Of a stretch of 64,000 nt of DNA, positions 19,561-28,395 are shown piece after piece (positions within the stretch are counted from its first letter, which is position 1; each line of letters starts with the position of its first letter). The notes under the pieces were generated by a model. That model was given only the letters and a program-made list of their open reading frames with translations. It was not told the DNA's origin and made no database searches. The translations under genes were made by a program, and so were the position numbers. This DNA is from an uncultured Chloroflexota bacterium (lineage in GTDB: Bacteria > Chloroflexota > Chloroflexia > Thermomicrobiales > UBA6265). Where the stretch lies: positions 1-64,000 of the forward strand of contig CALGSZ010000131.1 of assembly GCA_937901745.1 (NCBI GenBank), written 5' to 3'.

Positions 19561-19627
19561 CGGAAAGGCGGCAGGTGCGCCAATCCATCGCCTTGCCGCG
19601 ATCTGAGCGCGGCATGCCGGCGCGGAG

Positions 19628-20794
19628 TCAGCTAAGCGTTGCGCGGGGCGCCGGCGACGTCGATGGGAGACGCGCCTCGGTCGTCGGGTCGAAGAGGTGG
19701 AGGTCGGCGGGGGAAAAGCTCAGCCAGATGCGATCCCCGATTGACGGCGCTGGCCCGGCCGGGATGCGGATGACCGCCTGCTGGCCGTCGACGCGCGTGT
19801 CGACCAGTAGCTCGTTGCCCAAGTCCTCGACCAGGTAGACCTCCGCCGGGATGGCGCGCTCGTCCGGGTGATGGCTGAGGGTGATGTGCTCCGGGCGGAC
19901 GCCGAGCGCGAGACGCGCGAGTGACGCCTGCCGCACGGCCGCCGCCTGCTCCGGTGGCAGCGGATATCGGACGTTGGGGCCGGTGAGCCAGAGCTGGCCT
20001 TCTTCCGCCTGAACATCCAGCGTCAGGAAGTTCATCGGTGGGCTGCCGAGGAAGCCGGCGACGAACATGTTGACCGGCTGGCGGTAGACCTCCCGAGGCG
20101 GGCCGACCTGCTGAAGCACGCCCTTGTTCATGATCGCGACCCGGTCGGCGAGTGTCATCGCTTCCGCCTGGTCGTGGGTGACGTAGATCGTGGTCGTCGC
20201 CAGGTCGCGCTGGAACCGCTTCAATTCGCCACGCATGTGCAGGCGCAGCTTGGCGTCCAGGTTCGAGAGCGGCTCGTCCATCAGGAAGACGGATGGCTCG
20301 CGGATGATCGCTCGGCCCAAGGCGACTCGCTGCCGCTGGCCGCCGGAAATCTCACGCGGCTTGCGATCGAGCAGGTCAGCGATTTGGACCCGCTCGGCCA
20401 CCTCCTGCACGCGCCGCTTGATCTCGTCCTTCTTGAGCTTGCGGACGCGTAGCGGATAGGCCAGGTTCTCGAAGACGGTCAGGTGGGAATAGAGCGCGTA
20501 GCTCTGGAAGACCATCGCGATGTTGCGGGAGCGCGGCGGGAGATCGTTGACGACGACATCGCCGATGCGGATCACGCCGGAGGTGATCTTCTCCAGGCCG
20601 GCGAGCATGCGAAGCGAGGTCGTCTTGCCGCAGCCGGACGGCCCGAGGAGAACCATCAACTCGCCGTTCTCGACTGACAGGGTGAGATTGTCGACGGCCA
20701 GCACATTCCCGTATTTCTTGGTCACCTGCTCGAAGCTGACAGGCGCGGACTGGCCCGTGCGGGCGCCGGTCAGCGTCAGAGCCGTTGCCGTCAT
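19628..20794 (-). CDS. CUT1 sugar ABC transporter ATPase (MalK/UgpC type)
   Basis: 388 residues. The nucleotide-binding domain has LLGPSGCGKTTSLRM, ISGGQRQRVALGRA and VFLMDEPLSNLD; residues about 240-370 form the C-terminal OB-fold regulatory domain (PMNFLTLDVQAEEGQLWL; LALGVRPEHITLS). This layout marks MalK/UgpC/MsmK-type ATPases, which can serve more than one CUT1 importer. It is the last gene of the operon and overlaps the upstream permease by 4 bp. The far C-terminus ends in a Pro/Ser tail. Confidence 0.92.
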   Translation of the reverse strand: MTATALTLTGARTGQSAPVSFEQVTKKYGNVLAVDNLTLSVENGELMVLLGPSGCGKTTSLRMLAGLEKITSGVIRIGDVVVNDLPPRSRNIAMVFQSYALYSHLTVFENLAYPLRVRKLKKDEIKRRVQEVAERVQIADLLDRKPREISGGQRQRVALGRAIIREPSVFLMDEPLSNLDAKLRLHMRGELKRFQRDLATTTIYVTHDQAEAMTLADRVAIMNKGVLQQVGPPREVYRQPVNMFVAGFLGSPPMNFLTLDVQAEEGQLWLTGPNVRYPLPPEQAAAVRQASLARLALGVRPEHITLSHHPDERAIPAEVYLVEDLGNELLVDTRVDGQQAVIRIPAGPAPSIGDRIWLSFSPADLHLFDPTTEARLPSTSPAPRATLS

Positions 20795-21627
20795 CCCGTC
20801 ACTCCTCCCACCGTCAAGCCACGCGTCAGGTGTCGCTGCGTCAGAAAGGCGAGGATGAGCACCGGCACGGTCGCGAACACGCCGGCGGCCATTAGGTTGC
20901 CATAACGAATTTCGAACTGCGTGATCTGGCCGGCGACCGCGATCGGCAGCGTCTGGTTGCGCGAGTTGAGGATCAGCGCGAAGAGGAACTCGTTCCAGGA
21001 CGAGATGAAGACGAGGATGAACGTCGCGGCCAATCCTGGCCGGGCCAGCGGGACGGCGATCTTACGCAGGACGCCCAGGCGCGTGTCCCCGTCAACGAGC
21101 GCGGCTTCTTCCATATCACGCGGGATGTCCCGGAAGAAGCCGATCATCATCCAGACGACGAGCGGAACCTCGACCCAGGCATGGATCAGGCCGAGTCCGA
21201 ACCGCGTATCGAGGAGGCCGATCTGCTTGTAGATGTAATAGAGCGGGATCAAGCTCAAGATCGGCGGAAACATGCGTACGGTGAGAATTGTGAAGAGGAG
21301 ATGGTAGTTGAAATTCTTTGGCAGCCGGAAGCGTGACAGGGCGTAGGCCATCAGCGAGCCGACCGTCACCGCGACGACGGCGGCGGTCAGCGCGGTGAGC
21401 AGCGAGTTCCAGGCGTAGCGGTCGAAGCCTTGAGAAATGAGGATGTCCCGGTAGTTCTCCCACGTCGGCCGCTTGACGATCATCGTCGGTGGGCGGGCGG
21501 TGAATTCGGCCGTGTCTTTGAAGGACATGTTGATCATCCAGTAGACGGGGAAGAGGACGATCGCCAGGACGAGGGCAATCCCCGCGTAGCGAAGCAGTGT
21601 CCCTATCCGGCTCTCACCCGCCATCAC
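20791..21627 (-). CDS. CUT1 sugar ABC transporter permease (MalG type)
   Basis: 278 residues, six predicted membrane segments; the EAA loop EEAALVDGDTRLGVLRKIAVPLARPGLAATFILVFISSWNEFLFALIL around residues 175-220 is the MalG signature. It works with the MalF-type permease encoded 18 bp upstream. The four-base overlap with the ATPase gene (ATGA) points to coupled translation. Confidence 0.92.
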   Translation of the reverse strand: MMAGESRIGTLLRYAGIALVLAIVLFPVYWMINMSFKDTAEFTARPPTMIVKRPTWENYRDILISQGFDRYAWNSLLTALTAAVVAVTVGSLMAYALSRFRLPKNFNYHLLFTILTVRMFPPILSLIPLYYIYKQIGLLDTRFGLGLIHAWVEVPLVVWMMIGFFRDIPRDMEEAALVDGDTRLGVLRKIAVPLARPGLAATFILVFISSWNEFLFALILNSRNQTLPIAVAGQITQFEIRYGNLMAAGVFATVPVLILAFLTQRHLTRGLTVGGVTG

Positions 21628-21645
21628 GCGCCTCCCGGAACCCCG

Positions 21646-22587
21646 TCATTCTGCTGGAGCGGAGTAGTCCGCCATCACGCGGCGCACGTAGATCGTCGCG
21701 ACGATCACCAGGGAGAGTTGGAACAGGAACGAGAGCGCCGCCGTGTAGCCGAAGTCGAACTTCGGGATGAACTCTTGATAGATCGTGTAGGTCATCGAGT
21801 AGTTCTGCGAGCCGGGGCCGCCGCGCGTCATGACGAGGATCTTGTCGAAGATGCGCGCCGAATCGATCACCCGCAGCAGGATGACGACGAGCAGCACCGG
21901 CTTCAGGAGCGGCAGCGTCACCGTGCGAAAGGTGAACCAGGGTGACGCGCCATCAATCGCGGCCGCCTCATATGGATCGCGGGGCAGGGAGATCAGGCCG
22001 GCGTAGAGCAGCAGGAAGACGAACGGTGTCGTCTGCCAGACGTCTACTGCCATCAGGGCATAGGTGGCGACGTCCGGATCGGACAGCCAGTAGACATCGC
22101 CAAGGCCGACCAGGTTCAGCAAGTAATTGAAGATGCCGAAGGCAGGGTCATACATGAAGCGCCAGGCAACGGCGACGCTCACCGGCGGCATGATGATGGG
22201 GATGATCAGGAGCGAAGTGATCAGGCCCCGACCGCGGGCGAGCTGTGAGACGAGAAGCGCAATGAGGAGGCCAAGCAGCACCTCCATCGCCGTCACGCTC
22301 AGCGACCACTTGATCGTGAACGCCGCGGACTGGCGGACGAGGGGATCTTCGAACGCGCGACGGAAGTTGTCGAGGCCGATGTAGGTCCGCTCTAGCGAGC
22401 CGCGGATGAGCCGCGCCCGGCTGAGGGAGAAGAGGAGCGCCGAGGCCGTCGGGTAGATGGCGAAGAGGGCGAACATGGCGATCGCCGGAGCGACGAGGAG
22501 CCAGGCAAGATTTCGCTCCCACCAAGGGGCGCGCGCCGAAACCGGCCGGACGCGCGCTGCCTCTTGAGCCCGAATGCGGATCGCCAT
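21646..22587 (-). CDS. CUT1 sugar ABC transporter permease (MalF type)
   Basis: 313 residues. A short cytoplasmic N-terminus, then LAWLLVAPAIAMFALFAIYPTASALLFSLSR as first membrane segment; the EAA loop is PYEAAAIDGASPWFTFRTVTLPLLKPVLLVVILLRVIDSARIFDKILVMTRGGPG. It lacks the large periplasmic P2 loop of enterobacterial MalF, as is usual for CUT1 permeases outside the maltose group. It lies 26 bp after the binding-protein gene. Confidence 0.92.
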   Translation of the reverse strand: MAIRIRAQEAARVRPVSARAPWWERNLAWLLVAPAIAMFALFAIYPTASALLFSLSRARLIRGSLERTYIGLDNFRRAFEDPLVRQSAAFTIKWSLSVTAMEVLLGLLIALLVSQLARGRGLITSLLIIPIIMPPVSVAVAWRFMYDPAFGIFNYLLNLVGLGDVYWLSDPDVATYALMAVDVWQTTPFVFLLLYAGLISLPRDPYEAAAIDGASPWFTFRTVTLPLLKPVLLVVILLRVIDSARIFDKILVMTRGGPGSQNYSMTYTIYQEFIPKFDFGYTAALSFLFQLSLVIVATIYVRRVMADYSAPAE

Positions 22588-22613
22588 GTTCGCTCGTCAG
22601 CGAGTGCCAAGCG

Positions 22614-23972
22614 CTAGTCTTCGAGCACCCCTTCGCGGACCATCAGGTCGCGGATTTCCTTGTTGGCATTCGTCAGCGCATCCTCCGGTGACGTCTGCCC
22701 GGCGATCGCCTCGGCGATGTAGCGGCCGTAGATCGCCTCGGCGGCGTTGTAGTGCGGCGTCCGTGGGCGAGGCACCGCCTTGCGCGCCGCTTCGAGCAGG
22801 CCAGGGAGGAACGGCAGCTTCTCGACCGCTTCCTGATCGGTCAGCACGCTCGTCCGCGTCGCCGGTATGTTGTTGTCAAGTAGGAGCCGCTTCTGCTGCT
22901 CGGGCGCGGTAAGCCAGACGATGAAGTCGAGCGCCTGCTCGGGGTTCTGGCTCCCTTCCGGGATACCGAGCAGCCAGTTGCCGGTCATGTTCTTCGACTC
23001 GGCGCCGGTCTGCGCCGGCTCCGGCCCGATGGCGACCTTGCCGACGACTTGCGAAATGTCCGGATCCCAGATCTGTAGGAGCAGATCCGGCCAGATGTCG
23101 GCGGCCATCGCGATGCGGCCGCTGTACATGTTGGTGCCCATGTCGGCGTGCTGGACGTTTTCCACGCCCGGCGGGGCCAACTTCGCTAGCTCGAGGTGCT
23201 TGCGTAGCGCCTCCTGCGCCTCGGGCGTGTCGAGCGTCGGCTCCTTTGGATCGTTGTTGTCGTCGAAGAGATCGCCGCCGTGGCCGCGCAGGATCGGCAG
23301 GAAGCTGGTGGCGGCGGGGTTGCCGGCGACGCCGCGCAAACCGAATCCGTAAAGGTCTTCGCTCTTCTTCGCCTCGGTGATCGCTGCTGCCGCGTTCAGG
23401 ACGTCGTCCCATGTTTGCGGCACTTCGAGCCCCAATTCTTCGAGGACGTCCGTGCGCCAGGCGAAGACTTGGACATTGCCGACCCAAGGAATGCCTCGGA
23501 GCCCGCTGCCTGGCGGGAAATCGCCGAGCGCGAGCAGCTCCGGCACAAAGTCCGGATCGCGCTCGTACCCAAGCTCTTCCAAGTTCATCAGGAACTCGCC
23601 GCCGGCAAACTGGGGCATCCAGGGGTCGTCCATCGAGACGACGTCGTAGGCGCCGGTGGCTTGCGTGAGGTTGATCGTGAGGCGTTCGAGCAGACCCTCG
23701 AAGGGGAATCCCTGAACCTCGATCTCGATGCCGTTGGCCTCGGCGTATTCGTCAATGAGCGGCTGCGCGGCTTGCTGATCGGCGTTTTGCATCGCGACGA
23801 CCAGCTTGCCGCCCTGGCGGCGGAGGATGGCGGGCGCTCCACGGCGGGATGGCGCGGCGGCGGCAGAGGATGCGCCGGCCGTGACGAGTGCGGCGCTAGC
23901 GACGGCTGTTGACCTCAGGAGTTCGCGTCGATTGATCAGGTTGGCTTCGGTCGGCTTGGTGTCATTGTCCAC
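22614..23972 (-). CDS. CUT1 sugar-binding protein with Tat-like signal
   Basis: 452 residues from a GTG start preceded by GGGAGGTGCACT. NRRELLRSTAVASAALVTAGASSAAAA at residues 13-40 is a twin-arginine-like signal. The mature part is a SBP family 1 protein (AQPLIDEYAEANGIEIEVQGFPFEGLLERLTINLTQATGAYDVVSMDDPWMPQFA; GRIAMAADIWPD; NWLLGIPEGSQNPEQALDFIVWLTAPEQQKRLL). First gene of the CUT1 operon. The ligand is probably a mono- or disaccharide or polyol; no feature narrows it further. Confidence 0.9.
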   Translation of the reverse strand: MDNDTKPTEANLINRRELLRSTAVASAALVTAGASSAAAAPSRRGAPAILRRQGGKLVVAMQNADQQAAQPLIDEYAEANGIEIEVQGFPFEGLLERLTINLTQATGAYDVVSMDDPWMPQFAGGEFLMNLEELGYERDPDFVPELLALGDFPPGSGLRGIPWVGNVQVFAWRTDVLEELGLEVPQTWDDVLNAAAAITEAKKSEDLYGFGLRGVAGNPAATSFLPILRGHGGDLFDDNNDPKEPTLDTPEAQEALRKHLELAKLAPPGVENVQHADMGTNMYSGRIAMAADIWPDLLLQIWDPDISQVVGKVAIGPEPAQTGAESKNMTGNWLLGIPEGSQNPEQALDFIVWLTAPEQQKRLLLDNNIPATRTSVLTDQEAVEKLPFLPGLLEAARKAVPRPRTPHYNAAEAIYGRYIAEAIAGQTSPEDALTNANKEIRDLMVREGVLED

Positions 23973-24121
23973 AGTGCACCTCCCTGGTTGACGCTCTGCA
24001 CGACAGCCGGAAAAGTGTCAACGCCGGTCACGCGCTCGTTCGCGCCTAATCGAGGCTGGTTCCGTACCGACAACGCGGCCGCCCACGCACCTCCTTTCCT
24101 GATTCGCTGGTTGTGTCCGCT

Positions 24122-24150
24122 ACGGTACCAGAGCCGCGCGCGGCTGTCAT
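24122..24150 (-). promoter_or_regulatory. Candidate promoter of the CUT1 sugar operon
   Basis: On the minus strand ATGACA (24145-24150) and TACCGT (24122-24127) are 17 bp apart. The -35 overlaps the TGA stop of the upstream oxidoreductase gene. The leader to the GTG at 23972 would be about 145 nt. The -10 sits in GGTACCGTAG, similar to two other promoters in the window. Confidence 0.45.
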
Positions 24151-25286
24151 CTCGTGCTGGCGGCGACGCCGTAGAGGCCACGCCGGCGGACAGGGGAGTG
24201 CTCGGGTAGGTCCAGGTCGGCGATGCCGAGCGCGCCCTTCTGGTAGACCGGGTCATCCGGGCTGAGCGGCAACGCCACCTCGCAACCCGTCGCGCCCGCT
24301 TTGTAGCTCCCGACCACCGCCTCGAGGACGAAGGCGCCGTCCTCGCCGGTCGCCGCCGGACGCGTGCCGTGCAGGACGGCGTCGCGGAACGCGGCGACGG
24401 ACTCGGTGTGGCCGTATCCAGGGCCGCGCTCCGGCTCGTATTGACGCTCGCCGGAGCGGCCATAGACGTGGATCGTGTCTGGCGCGACGAACGGATGCGT
24501 GAGGTTGTCCTGGTTGGTCAGGATGATTCGGCCGTCCGAGCCGGCGAGCTGGAGACCACCCGGTCCTTTGCCCCAGGCCATGTTGACCATTGCCTGACCG
24601 CTCGGCAGCGTGAAGCGGACGAGCGCGTAATCCTCGACGTCGCCGTCGCTATCGAGCCGGCGATCGACGAAGGCGTTGACGCTCGTCGGCCGCTCGTCGA
24701 AGAACCACCAACTGAGATAGACGGCGTGCAGCATGTCCATCAGCACGCCGCCGCCCGATTCGCGGACGTCGTGCCGCCAGCGCGGGCGGTAGGAGGCCGC
24801 TCCCGGCCGGTCCTCGACGCTGAGCAGGTTGAGGATCACCGTCTCCAAACGGCCGATCTCGCCGCTGAGGACGATCTCTTTGATGGACTGGTAGACGGGC
24901 ATGAAGGTGTAGTTGTGGACCGTGGCGAGGATGACGTTGTGGCGCTTGGCCGCCTCGACCATCTCCCACGCCGCGGCCGGCGTCAACGCGAGCGGCTTCT
25001 CGGCGAGGATGTGCTTGCCGGCAGCGGCGGCCGCGAGCGCGATTTCCGGCCGGAAGCGCTGCGGCGTGGCGATCACGACCGCATCTATGTCCGGCCGCTC
25101 GAGTACCGCTCGCCAGTCGTTGGTGCAGCCGTCTGGCCCGACCTTCCCCGCCTCCGCCGCTGTCTTGAGTCGCTCCGGCGTCGGGTCAGCCAGCGCGACG
25201 AGCTCGATCCCGTCGAGCGATTGCACCGCCGGGATGAAACCGTACATCGCGACGTTGCCACAACCGATGATGCCCAGGCGGACCAC
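24147..25286 (-). CDS. Gfo/Idh/MocA-family oxidoreductase
   Basis: 379 residues from a GTG (VRLGIIGCGNVAMYGFIPAV), with AGGGAGGAGCGAGCG as ribosome-binding site; in-frame codons further upstream, starting at a TTG, run through this site and are not favoured. The Rossmann motif is GIIGCGN, the EKP motif LAEKPLALTP near residue 97, and the catalytic-domain segment GGGVLMDMLHAVYLSWWFF near 195. It is distant from the two iolG-like proteins. It follows the TIM-barrel gene by 92 bp and precedes the CUT1 operon, so an NAD(P)-dependent sugar oxidation is likely; the substrate is unknown. Confidence 0.82.
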   Translation of the reverse strand: MVRLGIIGCGNVAMYGFIPAVQSLDGIELVALADPTPERLKTAAEAGKVGPDGCTNDWRAVLERPDIDAVVIATPQRFRPEIALAAAAAGKHILAEKPLALTPAAAWEMVEAAKRHNVILATVHNYTFMPVYQSIKEIVLSGEIGRLETVILNLLSVEDRPGAASYRPRWRHDVRESGGGVLMDMLHAVYLSWWFFDERPTSVNAFVDRRLDSDGDVEDYALVRFTLPSGQAMVNMAWGKGPGGLQLAGSDGRIILTNQDNLTHPFVAPDTIHVYGRSGERQYEPERGPGYGHTESVAAFRDAVLHGTRPAATGEDGAFVLEAVVGSYKAGATGCEVALPLSPDDPVYQKGALGIADLDLPEHSPVRRRGLYGVAASTR

Positions 25287-25378
25287 CGCGCTCGCTCCTC
25301 CCTGTCGTGTATCGTCATCCGTCACGGGCAAGCTTGGTCCCTCGCCCGCGGATCACTCACGTTGCCCCGCTCGTCGCC

Positions 25379-26302
25379 TCAGATGAGCTCGCGGAGGAAG
25401 GCGACGGTGCGCTCGACGCCGGCGATGCCCGGCAGATACGGGTCCTCGTTCTCGATGCTCACCACGTCGTCGTAGCCGATGTCTTGCAGCGCGACGAAGA
25501 ACTCACGCCACCAGCGCGCATCGTGCCCATAGCCGGGCGTGCAGAAGTACCACGGCCGCTCCCGCACGGTGACGTCCGGGCGGTTGTCGATCACGCCGAC
25601 CAGCGCCTGATTGTGGCGGTGCATCGCGACGTCCTTGATGTGGACGTGGAAGATCGCGGGGCCGAGCGCGCGGACGCAGGCGGGCACATCCATGCCCTGC
25701 CACATCAGGTGGCTCGGATCGAAGTTCGCGCCAATTGATTCGCCGACCGCCTCCCGCAGCCGCAGCAGCGTCGGGACGTTGTAGACCAGGTTGACCGGGT
25801 GCAACTCGAAGCAGATGCGCCGGACGCCGTGCTCTTGCGCGTAGGCGGCGAGTTCGGTCCAGAGCGCGATCACTTGGTCCCACTGGCGGCGGACGGTATC
25901 GAGCATGTCTTCTGGCCAGGGATACGCGACCCAGTTCGGGATGCGCGAACCCTCGGCGTCGCCCGGCGCGCCGGATTGGGCGATGATCCGATCGACCTCG
26001 AGTAGCTCGGCGAGCCGGATCGTCTTGCGCGTCAGCTCGGTGTGGTCGCGGCCAACGACGGGGTGGCAGGGGAAGGCGCTGATGTTGAGCGCGGAGAGTC
26101 GCAAGCCATGCGCGTCCAGCTTGGCTAGCAGCTCCCGCCGCGCGTTCGCGTCCTCCAAGAGGTGATCCGCGTCGAGATAGGGAGCGGGGCACTGCCCTCC
26201 GGTCGAGAGCTCGAGCCGGGTGATGCCCAGGGCCGCGGCACGCCGCAGCGTCTCGTCCAGGTCGCCCAGCCCTGCCGACTCGGCGTAGAGCCCGATCTCC
26301 AT
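25379..26302 (-). CDS. Sugar phosphate isomerase/epimerase (xylose isomerase-like TIM barrel)
   Basis: 307 residues of the AP endonuclease 2/IolE-like TIM-barrel family. Metal-ligand and barrel motifs are ICFELHPVNLVYNVPTLLRL (Glu), GANFDPSHLMWQG (Asp, His), FHVHIKDV (His, Asp) and VSIENEDPYLPG (Glu near the end). The start is ATG 26302; 25 open codons upstream lie across the promoter and are rejected. It could be an inosose dehydratase/isomerase-like enzyme serving the inositol route, since iolE is otherwise absent, but similarity visible by eye does not separate IolE from other members. Confidence 0.8.
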   Translation of the reverse strand: MEIGLYAESAGLGDLDETLRRAAALGITRLELSTGGQCPAPYLDADHLLEDANARRELLAKLDAHGLRLSALNISAFPCHPVVGRDHTELTRKTIRLAELLEVDRIIAQSGAPGDAEGSRIPNWVAYPWPEDMLDTVRRQWDQVIALWTELAAYAQEHGVRRICFELHPVNLVYNVPTLLRLREAVGESIGANFDPSHLMWQGMDVPACVRALGPAIFHVHIKDVAMHRHNQALVGVIDNRPDVTVRERPWYFCTPGYGHDARWWREFFVALQDIGYDDVVSIENEDPYLPGIAGVERTVAFLRELI

Positions 26303-26348
26303 CGTCGCACCCAGCCTCTCAGTATTCGGATCGTCGTTCGCGGGCGGT

Positions 26349-26377
26349 ACGCTAACAGCGGCCGTCCGCGCTGTCAA
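26349..26377 (-). promoter_or_regulatory. Promoter of the isomerase-oxidoreductase unit
   Basis: TTGACA (26372-26377) and TAGCGT (26349-26354) on the minus strand, 17-bp spacing, about 47 bp upstream of the ATG at 26302. A transcript start near 26342 leaves a short leader with AGAGG as ribosome-binding site. Confidence 0.6.
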
Positions 26378-26446
26378 CGGCGATCCAATTGGCTGAGACC
26401 GAGCCGGTGATTCCTTGGGCTCGCGGCGCTTGGCAAGCGGCGCGGG

Positions 26447-27325
26447 TCACTCGTCGCTGACGACGAGCGCTTCGAGCAGGGCCGTGAGATCGGTAAAGAC
26501 GAGGTCCGGCCAGACTGCCGCGTGCGGAATTTCCTCGCGCGTCGAGACGCCGGTCAAGACCAGGACGGTCAGCATTCCCGCTCGCTTTCCGGCGATGATG
26601 TCGGTATCGAGGCGATCGCCGACCATGACGGCCTCCGCCGGCGTGACGCCCATCCGCTCCAGCGCCATTTCCAGCACGAGCGGCTCCGGCTTGCCGATGA
26701 CGAGCGGCGCCTGACCGCTGGCCGTCGCAATCGCCGCCACGATGCTGCCGGCGCCGGGAACGAGACCGTGTTCCGTCGGCAGGGTGGCATCGGTGTTGGT
26801 CGCGATGAAGCGGGCGCCAGCGCGGATGGCGGCGTTGGCGTGCTTCAGCTTCTCGTATGTGAACTCCTGATCGAGGCCGACGACGACCGCCGCTGGTACC
26901 TCTTCGCCATACTGGACGGGGTAGAACGAGGTGTCGGCGAAAAGCTGCTCGCGGAGCGCCGGGGCGCCGATGACGAAGATCCCGGAGCCGGGCGGCAGCG
27001 TCTCGACGAGGAAATCGCGCGTCGCCATCGCGGAGGTGAGGATCGCTTCCTCCGGCACGTCAATGCCCATCTTGGCGAGCTTCTCGACGTACATCCGGGC
27101 CGTCGCCGTCGAGTTGTTCGTCGCGAGCATGTAGCGGCGATCGCGAAGCGTCAGCGCGTTCAGGAGGTCATTGACACCGGGAAGCGGCTCCATTCCTCGG
27201 TAGAGGACGCCGTCCATGTCGAAGATGAACGCCCGCGCGGAGCGTAGCTGCCGCCGCGCGTTGCGCTCGGCCTCCGCCGGGTCGGTCTCCGCGCTTTGCG
27301 CCGTCGATTGGGTATCAAGTGCCAT
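26447..27325 (-). CDS. HAD-IIA family phosphatase (NagD-like)
   Basis: 292 residues. HAD motif I is FIFDMDGVLYRG with Asp36 (nucleophile) and Asp38; motif II lies in YMLATNNSTATARMY; motif IV is in VMVGDRLDTDIIAGKRAGM. The C2-type cap between motifs II and III (about 130 residues) places it with NagD, p-nitrophenylphosphatase and phosphoglycolate phosphatase-like enzymes. The start is ATG 27325, downstream of a GGAGGGAAGG site. Third gene of a unit that begins with the PfpI-like gene; 38 bp separate it from the unrecognised gene upstream. Probable housecleaning sugar-phosphate or nucleotide phosphatase. Confidence 0.88.
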   Translation of the reverse strand: MALDTQSTAQSAETDPAEAERNARRQLRSARAFIFDMDGVLYRGMEPLPGVNDLLNALTLRDRRYMLATNNSTATARMYVEKLAKMGIDVPEEAILTSAMATRDFLVETLPPGSGIFVIGAPALREQLFADTSFYPVQYGEEVPAAVVVGLDQEFTYEKLKHANAAIRAGARFIATNTDATLPTEHGLVPGAGSIVAAIATASGQAPLVIGKPEPLVLEMALERMGVTPAEAVMVGDRLDTDIIAGKRAGMLTVLVLTGVSTREEIPHAAVWPDLVFTDLTALLEALVVSDE

Positions 27326-27363
27326 GGAGCCTGTTCCTTCCCTCCGTTTCACGTTGCCAGGGC

Positions 27364-28371
27364 TCAATGCTCCGGCTGGTCACCATTATCCACGAGCACC
27401 GAGTAGGGATCGGGGTCGCCGGCCAGCGCGGCGACGCGAACCTGCCGGTATGCCTTGGCCCGCGCACGCATCTCGGTGAGCAAGGCGGACCGGCCGCGCG
27501 GCGGCGCGAACGCCAGGCGCACGTCCACGAGATCCGCCCCGTGGAGTGCCTTCAGCCAGGCGCGGAAGACTTCGCCGATCTGTTCCGGTGTCGGCTCATT
27601 GCCGTGGCGCCAGCCGATCTCGAGCGAATGCCCGGCAACCCGGCTCGTGACGCCGTCCAGAAACGATGGGATGTGGGCCGCTTCCCGCTCGATCTCCTCC
27701 GTCCGCTCCAGCGTGATGCCGGCGCCGCGCAGGCCTACCTCGATCCCAGCGCGCGGGCTCAGCGTGCCGATGACCTGCACGCCGTCCCGCTCGCCTTCAT
27801 GGTGCACGACGAAAGAGGAGAGCGGGTTGCCGCCAATGCGCACGTCCATGATCACCTGCTGAAACCCGAGCGCCGGGTCATGCAGCCGGCCGACGGGAGC
27901 CGCGTGCGCGGTGCGCCGCATGGCGAACGCTGGGATCGCGGCGATGGCGGCCAGCGCGTCGCTCGGCTGCTCGATGATCGGGACGCCGAGCGATCGTAGC
28001 TCGTCAAGCGTCGGCTGAAGCTGGGGATGCACGGGCTCCGGAACGACCACGGCGATCGGTCCCTCGCGGGCGAGGAGCGACCGCGTGGCCATGGCGTCGC
28101 GCGCGCCGCGCCGGGCCGCGTAGTCGGCGGAGACGAGCGCGGCAGCTGCCAGTGCTGCTGCCGGCTCGCCCCAGATGATGTGCTCCGGCGCGGGGAGGAG
28201 GGGCAGGCCTGGCGCGGCCGGGGGATGCCCGCACCAGATCACCCAGCCGTCGACACGGGCGAGCTGGTCATAGGGAACGATGAACGGCTCGACGGCGGCC
28301 GCCGCCTGCGCCAGCGCCGATTCTTCGCCGAGCGCGGCGACCAGTAGCTCCTCGCCCGTATCGAGGACCAT
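27364..28371 (-). CDS. Unrecognised 335-residue protein
   Basis: A well-supported gene: ATG 28371 follows CAGGAGGGAGC, and it sits 24 bp after the PfpI-like gene and 38 bp before the HAD gene. The N-terminal 150 residues look alpha/beta (WVIWCGHPPAAPGLPLLP; GPIAVVVPEPVHPQLQPTLDELRSLGVPIIEQP). The C-terminal half carries GTLSPRAGIEVGLRGAGITLERTEEIEREAAHIPSFL and ends with a charged helix (RSALLTEMRARAKAYRQVRVAALAG). The latter part faintly recalls the A2 region of acetyl-CoA synthase beta subunits, but the nickel-cluster cysteines of that enzyme are absent and I do not assign a function. Confidence 0.7.
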   Translation of the reverse strand: MVLDTGEELLVAALGEESALAQAAAAVEPFIVPYDQLARVDGWVIWCGHPPAAPGLPLLPAPEHIIWGEPAAALAAAALVSADYAARRGARDAMATRSLLAREGPIAVVVPEPVHPQLQPTLDELRSLGVPIIEQPSDALAAIAAIPAFAMRRTAHAAPVGRLHDPALGFQQVIMDVRIGGNPLSSFVVHHEGERDGVQVIGTLSPRAGIEVGLRGAGITLERTEEIEREAAHIPSFLDGVTSRVAGHSLEIGWRHGNEPTPEQIGEVFRAWLKALHGADLVDVRLAFAPPRGRSALLTEMRARAKAYRQVRVAALAGDPDPYSVLVDNGDQPEH

Positions 28372-28395
28372 GCTCCCTCCTGAATGGCCGCGCTG

